Below the pieces are notes generated by a model. It ran no database searches. It was not told where the DNA came from and saw only the letters and a program-made list of their open reading frames with translations. DNA of 64,000 nt from Nitratireductor mangrovi (lineage in GTDB: Bacteria > Pseudomonadota > Alphaproteobacteria > Rhizobiales > Rhizobiaceae): positions 2,356,001-2,420,000 of the forward strand of contig NZ_CP042301.2 in the NCBI RefSeq assembly GCF_007922615.2, written 5' to 3'. Within the stretch, counting starts at the first letter, position 1, and each line of letters starts with the position of its first letter. Position numbers and translations under genes: made by a program. Positions 41,222-50,814 of this stretch are shown here, one piece after another.

Positions 41222-41581
41222 TCAGAACAGCCGGCCGCCGTCCGGCACCTTCTTGTCGATGGCGGCGAGTACCACCTCGCCGTCCTCGTCCGGAAAGCCG
41301 AGCGTCAGCACCTCTGACAGGAACTTGCCGATCTGGCGCGGCGGAAAATTCACCACCGCCATCACCTGGCGCCCGACAAGCTGCTGCGGCTGGTAGTGCC
41401 TGGTGATCTGCGCAGAGGATCTCTTCACGCCGATCTCGGGGCCGAAATCGACCCTCAGCTTGATCGCCGGCTTGCGTGCTTCCGGATAATCCTCGGCGGC
41501 CACGATGGTGCCGACCCGGATATCGACCTTGTCGAAATCGGCAAAGCCGATCTCTGGCTTCCTGTTACCGCCGGAATTCAT
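41222..41581 (-). CDS. csaA: CsaA-like tRNA-binding domain chaperone
   Basis: 119 residues making a single tRNA-binding OB-fold: [20 protein letters not shown] (start of the fold, D-I-R-V-G), [20 protein letters not shown] (conserved K-x-S-S-A-Q), [19 protein letters not shown] and [16 protein letters not shown]. The signature K-R-S-S-A-Q-I and the ending are like CsaA, a dimeric protein of the EMAPII/MetRS C-terminal family with chaperone and export-related activity. Cytoplasmic. It is followed upstream on this strand by ybjN-like gene after 13 bp; both may form one transcript. Length equals that of CsaA. Confidence 0.88.
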   Translation of the reverse strand: MNSGGNRKPEIGFADFDKVDIRVGTIVAAEDYPEARKPAIKLRVDFGPEIGVKRSSAQITRHYQPQQLVGRQVMAVVNFPPRQIGKFLSEVLTLGFPDEDGEVVLAAIDKKVPDGGRLF

Positions 41582-41594
41582 GCGTTTTGCGGGC

Positions 41595-42095
41595 TCACGC
41601 GTTGCCCTGGGTCTCGAACAGCGTGCCGGAGAGCGCGTCGCGGGCGGAGACCCCGGACCAGACCACGAACTGGAAGGCCTGGAAATAGCACTCGCAAGCT
41701 TCGAGCGCGCTGGCGAGCAGCATTTCGACCTGCTGCGCCGTCGGTTCGACCCCGCCCGCCAGAAGCAGCGCCTGACGGAACATGATCGCGCCTTCCTGCT
41801 CCCACAGGTCGAAATGGCCGATCAGCATTTGTTCGTTGATCAGCGCCAGGAGCCGCATGACCTCGGTCACGCGCTGGTCGGTCACCTTGATATCGAAGGC
41901 GCAGGCCAGATGCAGCGCCTCATACTCTTCCATCCACGAAAAGGAGATGTGGTAGTCGGTCCAGTTGCCCGCGACCGAGATCGCGATCTCGTCATCGCCG
42001 GCGCGTTCGAAAGCCCAGTCATTCGCATGCGCGACCTGTTCGATCACGTCGACCGGATGGGCGGTGCGAGCGAGGTCGAGTTCCAGAAGGCTCAT
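41595..42095 (-). CDS. YbjN domain-containing protein
   Basis: 166 residues from the ATG at 42095. It matches the YbjN/type III chaperone-like fold: [20 protein letters not shown] at the start, [20 protein letters not shown] (strand pair), [20 protein letters not shown] and [20 protein letters not shown], with [20 protein letters not shown] at the end. Proteins of this family are acidic and often act as chaperones or regulators; the function in alphaproteobacteria is not established. It precedes csaA by 13 bp on the same strand. The frame starting at 42215 extends into a region without a ribosome site. Confidence 0.85.
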   Translation of the reverse strand: MSLLELDLARTAHPVDVIEQVAHANDWAFERAGDDEIAISVAGNWTDYHISFSWMEEYEALHLACAFDIKVTDQRVTEVMRLLALINEQMLIGHFDLWEQEGAIMFRQALLLAGGVEPTAQQVEMLLASALEACECYFQAFQFVVWSGVSARDALSGTLFETQGNA

Positions 42096-42412
42096 AAAGA
42101 ATTCCCTGTCATTGTGGGAGCGCCATCGCGCGCTCCGCTGGCAACGCGCACGCGCGACAAACCTTGAAGACGCCGGGCGGGCACAACGCGGCCAAACCAA
42201 ACCTGGCCGATCCACCCCTCCCCCGGCGCATGACCCTGAAACGAATCATGCAGTAAATTCAGTGTATTGATACAGAGTCGGAGTGCCAGCGCTTTTTTGC
42301 CCGAACAGCGCCCTCATGTGGATAGACCGTTTGCCGGCGTTTTCGTGCCCGCGCGTAAGGGATTCTGCATCAAGCCTTTTTTGCAGTCCGAGCCTGTGGA
42401 AATCGGCACAAA
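42096..42412. other. non-coding stretch between ybjN-like and ubiK-like genes
   Basis: About 317 bp. It contains AT-rich patches (42240-42290, with TTCAGTGTATTGATACAGAG) that probably carry the ybjN promoter on the minus strand, and a weak stem CTGCA...TGCAG (42365-42386) with a T run inside the loop. No frame with a ribosome site, tRNA or strong terminator was found. Confidence 0.45.
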
Positions 42413-42727
42413 TTATTTTGGCGATTTCGGCTCCTGGCCGCCCTTTTTGGCCTTGCCGGTGGCGTCTCCGGCAAGTTTGGCCTCGAGTTGTTCCAGCCGC
42501 GCGGCCAGCGTCTTGTTTTCGGCCCGCGCCTTGACCGCCATTTCGCGCACGGCCTCGAACTCCTCGCGCTGGACCACGTCCATCGAATTGAGAATGCGTT
42601 CGGCCTGCGCCCGGAACGCCTGTTCGACCTCGTTGCGCACGCCCTGCGCCGCGCCCGCCGCGTCCGTGAAGAGCTTGGCGAGGTCATCGAGAATGCGGTG
42701 TGGTCCGCCCGGTCCGGTCGTGGTCAT
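42413..42727 (-). CDS. UbiK/BMFP-type accessory factor
   Basis: 104 residues from the ATG at 42727. The central part ILDDLAKLFTDAAGAAQGVR and NEVEQAFRAQAERILNSMDV, VQREEFEAVREMAVKARAEN, then LAARLEQLEAKLAG is a long helix pair of the BMFP (membrane fusogenic) / UbiK family: F-x-A-V-R-E-M is its hallmark. UbiK (YqiC) in Enterobacteria helps the Ubi complex make ubiquinone. The C-terminus is lysine-rich and disordered (KAKKGGQEPKSPK). In alphaproteobacteria this gene is regularly divergent from lgt, as here. The start lacks a strong ribosome site. Confidence 0.85.
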   Translation of the reverse strand: MTTTGPGGPHRILDDLAKLFTDAAGAAQGVRNEVEQAFRAQAERILNSMDVVQREEFEAVREMAVKARAENKTLAARLEQLEAKLAGDATGKAKKGGQEPKSPK

Positions 42728-42901
42728 GGCGAATGTGTCTCCGTGCCCTATCGAGGTAGTGGGCGCGCGCGCCGAATGCAAGCCGCCCGGCGCCGGTGTC
42801 CCCTGCAAGGCCCTTGTGCAGCCGTTCGAACCCTAGCTTGACCGGGCTGCCATCCCCGCGCATATCTCCGCGCGTTCGCCATAACGGCGCCGGAGGCCTG
42901 C

Positions 42902-43744
42902 TTGACCGAATACCTGCTCGTGCCGCTGGCCGTGCTTCCCTTCCCCGAGATCGACCCGGTGCTGATCAGCATCGGCCCGCTCGCCATACATTGGTACGGG
43001 CTTGGCTACGTCATCGGCATCCTGTTCGCATGGTGGTACGGCAAGCGTCTCCTGGCCAATGAGCGCCTGTGGCTGCCGGGCGGCGCGCCCATGCGGCCCG
43101 ACGACCTCGACGACTTCATCGTCTGGGCGGCGGCGGGCGTCGTGCTCGGCGGGCGCATCGGCTACATCCTGTTCTACGATTTTGCCCGCTACATCGAAAA
43201 CCCGCTCGCCATCCTGGCCGTCTGGGAGGGCGGCATGTCCTTCCATGGCGGCTTTCTCGGCACCACACTCGCCATGATCCTGTTCGCGCGTTCGCGCGGC
43301 GTCGGGGTATGGCGCTTGTTCGACGTGGTTTCAGCCGGCGTGCCTGTTGGCCTCGGTCTGGTCCGGGTCGCCAATTTCGTCAATTCCGAGCTCTGGGGTC
43401 GCCCGACCGACGTGCCTTGGGCCTTCATCTTTCCCAATGGCGGACCCGAACCGCGCCACCCCAGTCAGCTCTACGAGGCGCTGCTCGAAGGCCTGGTGCT
43501 GTTCATCGTCCTGCGCCTTTTCACTCACCGATTCGGCGCACTTGCCTCGCCCGGGCTGGTGTCGGGCGCCTTCGTCACCGGTTATGGCCTGTCGCGCATC
43601 ATCGTCGAATTCTTCCGCGAGCCCGACGCCCATATCGGCTATCTCTTCAGCGGCTGGCTGACGATGGGCATGGTGCTTTCCTTGCCGATGGTGCTCGTCG
43701 GCTTGTGGGCCATGATGACGGCAAGGCGCGCCGCCGCGGCATGA
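42902..43744 (+). CDS. lgt: prolipoprotein diacylglyceryl transferase
   Basis: 280 residues, TTG start at 42902 with GGAGG 5 bp upstream. Lgt adds the diacylglyceryl group from phosphatidylglycerol to the lipobox cysteine at the inner membrane, the first step of lipoprotein maturation. Visible family signatures: [33 protein letters not shown] (G-G-R-I/L-G-Y with the essential arginine), [19 protein letters not shown] (catalytic H-G-G), [19 protein letters not shown] (N-x-E-x-x-G-R) and [15 protein letters not shown]. About seven membrane helices. The next gene starts inside its stop (ATGA), so they are cotranslated. Substrates would include the lipoprotein encoded at 46889. Confidence 0.95.
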   Translation: MTEYLLVPLAVLPFPEIDPVLISIGPLAIHWYGLGYVIGILFAWWYGKRLLANERLWLPGGAPMRPDDLDDFIVWAAAGVVLGGRIGYILFYDFARYIENPLAILAVWEGGMSFHGGFLGTTLAMILFARSRGVGVWRLFDVVSAGVPVGLGLVRVANFVNSELWGRPTDVPWAFIFPNGGPEPRHPSQLYEALLEGLVLFIVLRLFTHRFGALASPGLVSGAFVTGYGLSRIIVEFFREPDAHIGYLFSGWLTMGMVLSLPMVLVGLWAMMTARRAAAA

Positions 43745-44832
43745 ACGCGCTTGGCGAAAAGATCGCCGGGCTGATCCGCCAGACCGGACCGATACCGGTC
43801 GGCGACTATATGGCGATGTGCCTGTTCGATCCCGAGCACGGCTATTACACCACCCGTCAGCCCTTTGGCGCCGCCGGCGACTTCACCACCGCGCCCGAGG
43901 TCAGCCAGATGTTCGGTGAACTGGTCGCGGTCTGGCTCTACTCGGCCTGGCGACTGGCAGACATCGCCGACCGGGCGACGATCGTCGAGATCGGGCCGGG
44001 CCGCGGCACGCTGATGGCCGACGTCATCCGCACCCTGCGTCGCCTCGACCCCGCATTCCTGGCCGCGGCCCAAATCGCCATGGTCGAGGCCAGCCCGCGC
44101 CTGACCGAGGTTCAGCGCCGGACGCTTGCCGATGCCGGCGCCAAGGTCGCCTGGTATGGCTCCTTTCGCGACGTTCCCGCCGGACCGCTTCTGGTTGTCG
44201 GCAACGAGATTTTCGACGCCCTGCCCCTGCGCCAATTCGTGAAGTCCGGCGATCACTGGCTCGAACGGCATGTCGGGCTCGACGCGAACGGCGGTGCCTT
44301 TCGCTTTGTCGCAGGCGCCGGCACGCTCGACGCCGGGCTGCTGCCCGCAAGCGCCGGCATTGCCCCTGACGGCGCCGTTTTTGAGGTCGCCCCGGCCCGC
44401 ACCGCCCTTATGGAGGAAGTCGCCGTGCGCATAGCGTCTCATGACGGCGCCGGCCTCTTTTTCGACTACGGTCACCTCGAGCCGGATCTCGGCGACACCT
44501 TGCAGGCCGTGCGCGCGCACGAATTCGCCGGCATTCTCGACACGCCGGGCGAGGCCGACCTGACGTCCCACGTCGATTTTTCCGCGCTGGCCGCAACCGC
44601 TGCTCAGGCCGGCCTTGCTGCCCACACGATGACCCAGGGCGATTTCCTGCTCGCCATGGGATTGCTGGAGCGCGCCGGGCACCTCGGCGCGTCGGGCGAC
44701 GCGACCCTGCGCGAACGTCTCGCGAGCGAAGTCGAGCGGCTCGCCGGCCAAGATAAAATGGGAAGCCTTTTCAAGGTATTGGCTCTTTCAAGACCCGGCA
44801 GGACGGTCCATCCCTTCGGCCGGGCGGATTGA
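43741..44832 (+). CDS. MidA/NDUFAF7-like SAM-dependent methyltransferase
   Basis: 363 residues, ATG overlapping the lgt stop as ATGA. The protein matches the DUF185/MidA family: the opening [20 protein letters not shown] and [20 protein letters not shown] are highly typical, then the SAM motif [34 protein letters not shown] and [19 protein letters not shown], followed by [21 protein letters not shown]7 in mitochondria dimethylates an arginine of complex I subunit NDUFS2; the alphaproteobacterial homologue may do the same to NuoD (inference). It precedes pgeF by 60 bp. Confidence 0.88.
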   Translation: MNALGEKIAGLIRQTGPIPVGDYMAMCLFDPEHGYYTTRQPFGAAGDFTTAPEVSQMFGELVAVWLYSAWRLADIADRATIVEIGPGRGTLMADVIRTLRRLDPAFLAAAQIAMVEASPRLTEVQRRTLADAGAKVAWYGSFRDVPAGPLLVVGNEIFDALPLRQFVKSGDHWLERHVGLDANGGAFRFVAGAGTLDAGLLPASAGIAPDGAVFEVAPARTALMEEVAVRIASHDGAGLFFDYGHLEPDLGDTLQAVRAHEFAGILDTPGEADLTSHVDFSALAATAAQAGLAAHTMTQGDFLLAMGLLERAGHLGASGDATLRERLASEVERLAGQDKMGSLFKVLALSRPGRTVHPFGRAD

Positions 44833-44892
44833 CTTGCCCATGTCCCTGCCCCACGATCCGCGCCGCGGCGGCAACCAACGGCAAGGCGAAGC

Positions 44893-45681
44893 ATGCTGAA
44901 CGATTTGAGGCCGGAGCCCATCCGAACACCCGCGCTTGCCCAACTCGACGGCATCGACCATGGCTTTTTCACCCGCAAAGGCGGCGTATCGGACGGGCTC
45001 TATGCGTCCCTCAACGTCGGCCTCGGCTCCAGCGACGATCCGGCACTCGTGCGCGAGAACCGGGCGCGCGTGGCGCGTCAACTCGGCGTTGCCCCCACGC
45101 ATCTGGTCACCCAGTACCAGGTCCATTCGGCCGAGGCGCGCATTGTCCGCGAACCGGTCGCCGGCGATCGTCCGGAGGCGGACGGGCTCGTCACCGACGT
45201 GCCGGGGCTGGCGATCGGCGTCCTGACCGCCGATTGCGGCCCGGTGCTTTTCGCCGATCCCGAGGCCCGCGTCATCGGCGCCGCGCATGCCGGCTGGCAG
45301 GGCGCGTTTGGCGGCATCCTGGAATCGACCATCGAACGCATGATCGAGATCGGCGCCAGGCGCGACAACATCGTGGCCGTCCTCGGCCCGTCGATCAGCC
45401 AGAAGAACTACGAGGTCGGCCCCGAATTCGTCGCGCGCTTCCGGCTTGCCGATCCGAAGAACGACCGCTATTTCGCGCCCGCCGCCCGGGAACGACACGC
45501 CCAGTTCGATCTCAACACCTACACGGTGGACCGGCTTCGGGCAGCGGGCATCGGCGCGACGCAGGTAGATCGCTGCACCTATGCCGAGGAGGAGTTGTTC
45601 TTCTCCTACCGGCGCACCACACATCGCAAGGAGCCGGACTACGGTCGGCAGATTTCGGCAATCGTTCTGGAGGGGAACTGA
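44893..45681 (+). CDS. pgeF: peptidoglycan editing factor PgeF (polyphenol oxidase/laccase-domain protein)
   Basis: 262 residues. The protein has the COG1496 (YfiH) signatures HGFFTRKGGVSDGLYASLNV, HLVTQYQVHSAEARIV (first metal histidine), GVLTADCGPVLFADPEARVI (cysteine ligand) and GAAHAGWQGAFGGILESTIE (second histidine), ending CTYAEEELFFSYRRTTHRK. PgeF removes wrong amino acids from the first position of peptidoglycan stem peptides in E. coli; older annotations call it a multicopper polyphenol oxidase. Cytoplasmic with a zinc-like metal site. Its stop TGATG overlaps the start of the M24-fold gene, so those two are translationally coupled. Confidence 0.92.
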   Translation: MLNDLRPEPIRTPALAQLDGIDHGFFTRKGGVSDGLYASLNVGLGSSDDPALVRENRARVARQLGVAPTHLVTQYQVHSAEARIVREPVAGDRPEADGLVTDVPGLAIGVLTADCGPVLFADPEARVIGAAHAGWQGAFGGILESTIERMIEIGARRDNIVAVLGPSISQKNYEVGPEFVARFRLADPKNDRYFAPAARERHAQFDLNTYTVDRLRAAGIGATQVDRCTYAEEELFFSYRRTTHRKEPDYGRQISAIVLEGN

Positions 45682-46832
45682 TGGCTTTGCATTTCGAGCG
45701 CACGGAATTCGATGCGCGGAAGGACCGGCTGTTGATCGAAATGGCCGACCGCAAGCTCGACGCCATGCTGCTCTTCGCCCAGGAGAGCATGTACTGGCTG
45801 ACCGGCTACGACACCTTCGGCTTCTGCTTTTTCCAGTGCCTCGTCGTGAAGGCGGACGGCCAGATGGTTCTCCTGACCCGCTCGGCCGACCTGCGCCAGG
45901 CTCGCCACACCTCGATCATCGAGGACATTCGCGTCTGGACTGATCGCGACGGCGCCGATCCGACTGTCGACCTGCGCAATCTTCTCAACGACCTCGACCT
46001 GCTCGGCTGCCAGATCGGCGTCGAATACAACACCCACGGCCTTACCGCGTTCAACGGGCGCAGGCTCGACGAGCAGCTCCAGACCTTTGGCAAGATCACC
46101 GATGCCTCGGCCGTGGTCAGCAGGCTGCGGCAGTTCAAGAGCCCGGCCGAGGTCACCAAGGCGACCAAGGCGGCCCAGCTTGCCGACGACGCTCTCGACG
46201 CCGCGCTGCCGCTGATCAAGCAGGGCGGCGACGAAGGCGAGATCTTGGCCGCCATGCAGGGCGCGATCTTTGCCGGCGGCGGCGACTATCCGGCCAACGA
46301 ATTCATCATCGGCTCCGGTCCCGACGCGCTCTTGTGCCGCTACAAGGCCGGCCGTCGCAAGCTAAGGAAGAACGACCAGCTGACGCTGGAATGGGCCGGC
46401 GTCTATCACCACTACCACGCGGCGATGATGCGCACCGTCGTGCTCGGCAAGGTCTCCAAGCGCCATCAGGAACTGTTCGAGGCGGCACGCGCCGCCATGG
46501 GCGCGGTAGAGGAGGCGATGGTGCCCGGCAAGACTTTCGGCGATGTCTTCGACGCCCATGCCCGTGTCATGGAAAGCCATGGCCTTACCCGTCACCGCCT
46601 CAACGCCTGCGGCTATTCGTTGGGGGCACGCTTCACGCCGTCATGGATGGACCAGCCGATGTTCTACGCCGGCAATCCGGAGCCGGTCGCACCCGACATG
46701 ACCTTGTTTGCGCACATGATCATCATGGATTCCGACACCGAGACCGCGATGACGCTCGGGCGCACCTATCTCACGACGGATGGCCCGCCCACCTCTCTGT
46801 CCCGCCACGATCTCGACTTGATCGTGCGCTGA
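45681..46832 (+). CDS. M24-fold (Xaa-Pro dipeptidase/creatinase-like) protein lacking the usual metal ligands
   Basis: 383 residues, start overlapping the pgeF stop (TGATG). The two-domain layout of the creatinase/aminopeptidase P family is present: a creatinase N-domain (about 1-135) and the pita-bread domain (about 145-383). The five metal ligands of M24 peptidases are not there: the first D-x-G position is E-W-A-G (TLEWAGVYHHYHAAMMRT), the second aspartate is alanine in that segment, and the histidine/glutamate positions read NACGYSLGARF and MTLFAHMIIMDSDTET. Creatinase and ectoine hydrolase (DoeA) have similar metal-free sites, and the segment YHHYHAAMMRTVVLG resembles DoeA. A hydrolase of a guanidino or cyclic substrate is therefore more likely than a peptidase. 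Confidence 0.82.
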   Translation: MALHFERTEFDARKDRLLIEMADRKLDAMLLFAQESMYWLTGYDTFGFCFFQCLVVKADGQMVLLTRSADLRQARHTSIIEDIRVWTDRDGADPTVDLRNLLNDLDLLGCQIGVEYNTHGLTAFNGRRLDEQLQTFGKITDASAVVSRLRQFKSPAEVTKATKAAQLADDALDAALPLIKQGGDEGEILAAMQGAIFAGGGDYPANEFIIGSGPDALLCRYKAGRRKLRKNDQLTLEWAGVYHHYHAAMMRTVVLGKVSKRHQELFEAARAAMGAVEEAMVPGKTFGDVFDAHARVMESHGLTRHRLNACGYSLGARFTPSWMDQPMFYAGNPEPVAPDMTLFAHMIIMDSDTETAMTLGRTYLTTDGPPTSLSRHDLDLIVR

Positions 46833-46888
46833 AGACCGGTTTCGGTTAGAATTGCGCGCCGTCGTCGCCAACAGGGAGGAACAGTGAG

Positions 46889-47449
46889 GTGCGCCGCAAG
46901 ACGCCTTTCGCCATCTGTTGCCTTCTTGCCGTTGCGGCCCTTGCCGGCTGCAGCAGCACCGACGCGCTCGACCCGAACGCGGTTCGCGCCGGTCGGAGCG
47001 GCGTGCCGGTGAACGCGCTGGCGCCACAGGAAGGCAATGGCAACCTGCCGACCCCGCCACAGACGGCAAACCTCGCCCAAGCCGATACGCGGCTGGCCTT
47101 CGCGCCCGTTGTCGGCCCCACGGTGGCCGCGGCCACGCCGCTCGCCAACCGCCTCTCGGTACGAGCCGCCCAGCGCGGGCTCGCCATCACCGGCGGCGGC
47201 GACACGCCCGCCACCCATCTCCTGAAGGGCTATTTCTCCGCCATCAGCGAGGACAAGGAGACCATCGTCATTTTTGTCTGGGACGTGGTCGGTCCCGACG
47301 GCAATCGCCTGCACCGCATCCAGGGCCAGGAGCGCGTCGCCTCGACCGCGCCGGACGCTTGGGCGGCAGTCCCCACGGCAACGATGGAAACGATCGCCGA
47401 TCGCACCATCGACGAGTTTTCGACATGGCTTGGTGCGGGCCGGGGGTGA
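46889..47449 (+). CDS. putative lipoprotein
   Basis: 186 residues from a GTG at 46889 with GGAGGA 8 bp upstream. The N-terminus is a type II signal peptide: RRKTPFAICCLLAVAALAGC, with the lipobox L-A-G-C placing the lipidated cysteine at residue 21, followed by SSTDALD, a linker rich in P, N and Q, and a soluble domain (VRAAQRGLAITGGGDTPATH to DRTIDEFSTWLGA). The domain with HLLKGYFSAISEDKETIVIF resembles uncharacterised alphaproteobacterial lipoproteins. It probably faces the periplasm from the outer or inner membrane (S at +2 suggests export to the outer membrane). It lies 56 bp behind the M24 gene. Function unknown. Confidence 0.8.
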   Translation: MRRKTPFAICCLLAVAALAGCSSTDALDPNAVRAGRSGVPVNALAPQEGNGNLPTPPQTANLAQADTRLAFAPVVGPTVAAATPLANRLSVRAAQRGLAITGGGDTPATHLLKGYFSAISEDKETIVIFVWDVVGPDGNRLHRIQGQERVASTAPDAWAAVPTATMETIADRTIDEFSTWLGAGRG

Positions 47450-47592
47450 CCTCGTCCGCCACCACGCCGGCGGCTCCCGCATTGAAACCCTTTCTTTGGA
47501 TTAGCGTTACGAATTGGCCGGCGCGCGCTTGCAATAGCGCCGTGCATCGCTAAAAGCCGCCTACATATCTCGCCGACCGCCGGGGATCCTGG

Positions 47593-48525
47593 ATGAAACT
47601 TTTCGCGGGCAATTCCAATCGGGTGCTGGCCGAAGCCGTCGCCCGATACCTGAACACGCCGCTCGGAAAAGCCAGTGTCAGGCGCTTCGCCGACCAGGAA
47701 ATCTTCGTCGAGATCCAGGAAAACGTCCGTGGCGAGGACGTCTTCGCGCTGCAGTCGACCTCCTACCCGGCCAACGATCATTTGATGGAGCTGCTCATCA
47801 TGATCGACGCCTTCCGCCGCTCCTCGGCAAGGCGCATCACCGCCGTCATTCCCTATTTCGGCTACGCCCGCCAGGACCGGCGCGCGTCGGGCCGCACCCC
47901 GATCTCGGCCAAGCTGGTCGCCAACCTCATCACCCAGGCCGGCGCCGACCGGGTGTTGACCCTCGATCTCCATGCCGGCCAGATTCAGGGATTTTTCGAC
48001 ATCCCGACCGACAATCTGTTCGCGGTGCCGGTGCTCGCACGTGACGTGAAGGCGCATTACGATCTCGCCAACGTCATGGTCGTGTCGCCCGACGTCGGCG
48101 GCGTGGTGCGGGCGCGCGCGCTCGCCAAGCGCATCGACGCGCCGCTTGCCATCGTCGACAAGCGCCGCGAGCGTCCGGGCGAATCCGAGGTCATGAACGT
48201 CATCGGCGACGTGCGTGGCAAGGACTGCCTGCTGATCGACGACATCGTCGATTCGGGCGGCACGCTGTGCAACGCAGCCGACGCCCTGCTTGCCAACGGC
48301 GCCACCAGCGTCACCGCCTATATCACCCACGGAGTGCTGTCCGGCGGCGCGGTGGCGCGGATCACCGGCTCCAAGCTCAAGGAACTGGTCATCACCGATT
48401 CCATCCAGCCCACGTCCGGCGTCCAGGCCGGTCACAATGTCCGCGTCGTCTCCATCGCCGACCTCATCGGCGAAGCGATCTCGCGCACTGCGACCGAAGA
48501 ATCGGTGTCGAGCCTGTTCGACTGA
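47593..48525 (+). CDS. prs: ribose-phosphate pyrophosphokinase
   Basis: 310 residues. The enzyme makes PRPP from ribose-5-phosphate and ATP for nucleotide, histidine and tryptophan synthesis. Class I Prs features are complete: [60 protein letters not shown] (ATP site), [20 protein letters not shown] (Mg2+/ribose site) and the PRPP loop [20 protein letters not shown]. Length matches the family. It follows the lipoprotein gene after a 143-bp gap, which holds no gene and may carry its promoter. Cytoplasmic, hexameric in known homologues. Confidence 0.97.
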   Translation: MKLFAGNSNRVLAEAVARYLNTPLGKASVRRFADQEIFVEIQENVRGEDVFALQSTSYPANDHLMELLIMIDAFRRSSARRITAVIPYFGYARQDRRASGRTPISAKLVANLITQAGADRVLTLDLHAGQIQGFFDIPTDNLFAVPVLARDVKAHYDLANVMVVSPDVGGVVRARALAKRIDAPLAIVDKRRERPGESEVMNVIGDVRGKDCLLIDDIVDSGGTLCNAADALLANGATSVTAYITHGVLSGGAVARITGSKLKELVITDSIQPTSGVQAGHNVRVVSIADLIGEAISRTATEESVSSLFD

Positions 48526-49872
48526 TCAGCCGAGCACCAGCCGCGCGAGCAGCCCGCCAACGGCCGCAAGCCCGAGCACCAGGATCATGTTGCGGTGGAA
48601 GCCGATAAGCGCGACTGCGGCCCCTGCGGCAATGATCGCCGCCACCGGATCGAAACTTCCGGCATCCGGCACCGGTATGCCAAACGGTCCGAACCGGGCC
48701 TCGCCGACTGTTCCGAAGAGTACATGCAACGCGAACCACGCGGCGAGATTGGCGATGACGCCGACCACCGCCGCGGTCACAGCGGCCAGCGCGCTCGCCA
48801 GCCACTTCACGGCCCGCACGGTCTCGACATAGGGCGCACCGGCGAAGATCCACAGGAAGCACGGCACGAAGGTGAACCACAGCGTCACCGTCGCCCCCGC
48901 TAGCCCGCCGGCCAGCGGTTCCAGCCCTGAAAGGCCGGCGCCGCCGAGGAAACCGACGAAAACCAGGACGAGGATCAACGGCCCCGGCGTCGTTTCGGCA
49001 AGGCCCAGCCCGGTCAGCATTTCGTCGGGCATCAGCCAGCCATGCACCTCGACCGCCTGCTGCGCGACATAGGCGAGCACCGCATAGGCACCGCCGAAGG
49101 TCACCGCGGCCATCTTGGAAAAGAAGCTTGCCTCCTGCGTCAGGACATGGCCCGCGCCCAGCGCGGCCGAAAGCAGGAACAGAGGCCCGAACCAGATCAA
49201 CAGCCAGGTCGCGGTGGTGCCAGCGAAGCGGCGCATGCTCGGCCGTGTCCATTCCGGTGCCGGCGGCGCCAGCACGGGATCGCCTCCGGGCAAGGTTGCC
49301 TTGCCCTCCCCTGCCGTCAGATGGAGCAGCGCGCCGGCAGCCGCCGCCAACAGGATGATCAGTGGGAACGGCATCTTCAAAAACGCGATGCCGATGAACG
49401 CCGCCACCGCGATCACGGCCATCACCGGCCCCTTGAGCGCCCTTTTGGAGACCTTGATCAGCGCCTCCAGCACCACCGCCAGCACCGCCGCCTTGAGGCC
49501 GAAGAGCAGGCCCGCCACGATCGGCAAATCGCCCAGCGCCAGATAGACCGCCGAAAGCACCGTGATCACCAGCGCGCCGGGCAACACGAAAAGCAGCCCG
49601 GCAACCAGCCCGCCCCTCACGCCGTGCATCAGCCAGCCGGCATAGGTCGCAAGCTGCATCGCCTCCGGTCCCGGCAAAAGCATGCAATAGTTGAGCGCGT
49701 GCAGGAACCGCGGCTCATCGAGCCACTTCCTTTCCTCCACCAGCATGCGATGCATGAGTGCGATCTGCCCGGCCGGTCCGCCAAAGGACAGGAAACCGAT
49801 GCGGGCGAAGACGGCGACCGTGTCGCCGAAGGACGGCCCCTCAGCCGTCCGCGTCAACACCTCGCCGCTCAT
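48526..49872 (-). CDS. chrA: chromate efflux transporter ChrA
   Basis: 448 residues from the ATG at 49872, which overlaps the chrB stop (ATGA). It is a long-chain CHR-family antiporter with two homologous halves: the first begins FARIGFLSFGGPAGQIALMH (the conserved F-x-x-G-x-x-[S/T]-F-G-G-P) and the second FFSKMAAVTFGGAYAVLAYV (the matching F-G-G motif). The amino acids between them, FLHALNYCMLLPGPEAMQLA and EMLTGLGLAETTPGPLILVL, are the paired N-x-x-P-G-P segments. Ten or so membrane helices are predicted. It exports chromate from the cytoplasm. Translational overlap with chrB points to one chrBA operon on the minus strand. Confidence 0.93.
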   Translation of the reverse strand: MSGEVLTRTAEGPSFGDTVAVFARIGFLSFGGPAGQIALMHRMLVEERKWLDEPRFLHALNYCMLLPGPEAMQLATYAGWLMHGVRGGLVAGLLFVLPGALVITVLSAVYLALGDLPIVAGLLFGLKAAVLAVVLEALIKVSKRALKGPVMAVIAVAAFIGIAFLKMPFPLIILLAAAAGALLHLTAGEGKATLPGGDPVLAPPAPEWTRPSMRRFAGTTATWLLIWFGPLFLLSAALGAGHVLTQEASFFSKMAAVTFGGAYAVLAYVAQQAVEVHGWLMPDEMLTGLGLAETTPGPLILVLVFVGFLGGAGLSGLEPLAGGLAGATVTLWFTFVPCFLWIFAGAPYVETVRAVKWLASALAAVTAAVVGVIANLAAWFALHVLFGTVGEARFGPFGIPVPDAGSFDPVAAIIAAGAAVALIGFHRNMILVLGLAAVGGLLARLVLG

Positions 49873-50678
49873 GCCGATTTCGCAGGCCAGTTGTGGGTTT
49901 GCTCGCGGGCATGGCGGCACCAGCCATAAAGCGCGTCGTAGAAGATCATGCCCGTTTCCAGTTGCGCAAGGTCGTCGTTCTCGATCGCCGAAAGCCCGAG
50001 CGACAGCGCCAGCAGCCCCGACGCCTGCGGGGCCAGATCGGGCCGCGCCGTGTCGGCGCCGCGCACAATGGCCGCGAGGTGTGACAATGGCAAATCGTCA
50101 ATGTGGAAATCCTCGATCAGCGCATCGAAGGTGCAGCCATCCCCGCGGTGCGAGTAACGCACGCCCTCCACATCGAACGGGATCGCCCCGGTCTCCTCGG
50201 CGACGTCGCGAACCCATTCGGCGGCAACGAACCGGAACTGGGCCAGCGGGTCGATGAAGCGGCGGATGAGCCAAGGGCAGGCGATGCGGTCGATCTTGGG
50301 CCGCTCGCGCGTGACCCAGGCGCTGCCTGGCCCGCTCACGTCGACGCCCTCGCCCTCATTGGCCACGGTCGGGCCGCCAGCCTCGACATAGGCGCTGAAA
50401 CCGCCATGCAGCATGGCCACGTCAGCCCCGGCGGCCGCCAGTTCGGCCGCGGCGATCTCGCTGACATTGTGGCCGTGCGCGCAATAGACCACGACTTGGA
50501 GGTCATGGGGCAGTTCGGGCAGCCACTGGCTGACGGCCATGTGGTCGCGCCAGATCGAGCCGGCAATTCTCCGGCCGCTCTCCTCGAATGCCGGCGGTCG
50601 GCGCACGTCGACCACAAGCGGCCGGCGGCCAATCCCGGTGAGTGCGATGAGGTCGTGGGGCGAGATTCTTCGGGGCAT
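49869..50678 (-). CDS. chrB: chromate resistance protein, rhodanese-ChrB fusion
   Basis: 269 residues from the ATG at 50678 with GGAGGAT 4 bp upstream. The N-terminal ~110 residues are a rhodanese domain: RPLVVDVRRPPAFEESGRRI and VVVYCAHGHNVSEIAAAELA (active-site loop C-A-H-G-H-N-V-S with the cysteine), HGGFSAYVEAGGP. The C-terminal ~150 residues are the ChrB C-terminal domain: WVTRERPKIDRIACPWLIRR and VEGVRYSHRGDGCTFDALIE are its conserved segments. Classical ChrB has another N-terminal domain that acts in regulation; here a rhodanese takes that place, suggesting sulfur- or thiol-linked chemistry. It is coupled to chrA by an ATGA overlap. Confidence 0.9.
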   Translation of the reverse strand: MPRRISPHDLIALTGIGRRPLVVDVRRPPAFEESGRRIAGSIWRDHMAVSQWLPELPHDLQVVVYCAHGHNVSEIAAAELAAAGADVAMLHGGFSAYVEAGGPTVANEGEGVDVSGPGSAWVTRERPKIDRIACPWLIRRFIDPLAQFRFVAAEWVRDVAEETGAIPFDVEGVRYSHRGDGCTFDALIEDFHIDDLPLSHLAAIVRGADTARPDLAPQASGLLALSLGLSAIENDDLAQLETGMIFYDALYGWCRHAREQTHNWPAKSA

Positions 50679-50814
50679 GGCATCCTCCGCGAGAAAGCGA
50701 AGGCGGAGCTTGGGCCGAAGCCTCGACGGGGAGTCCACCCATGCCCCCGTGAGTGGAACATTACGCTATCGCGAGGCGCCGTTCAACGGGCAGGTGCGGC
50801 CCCGTCGGAGCCGG

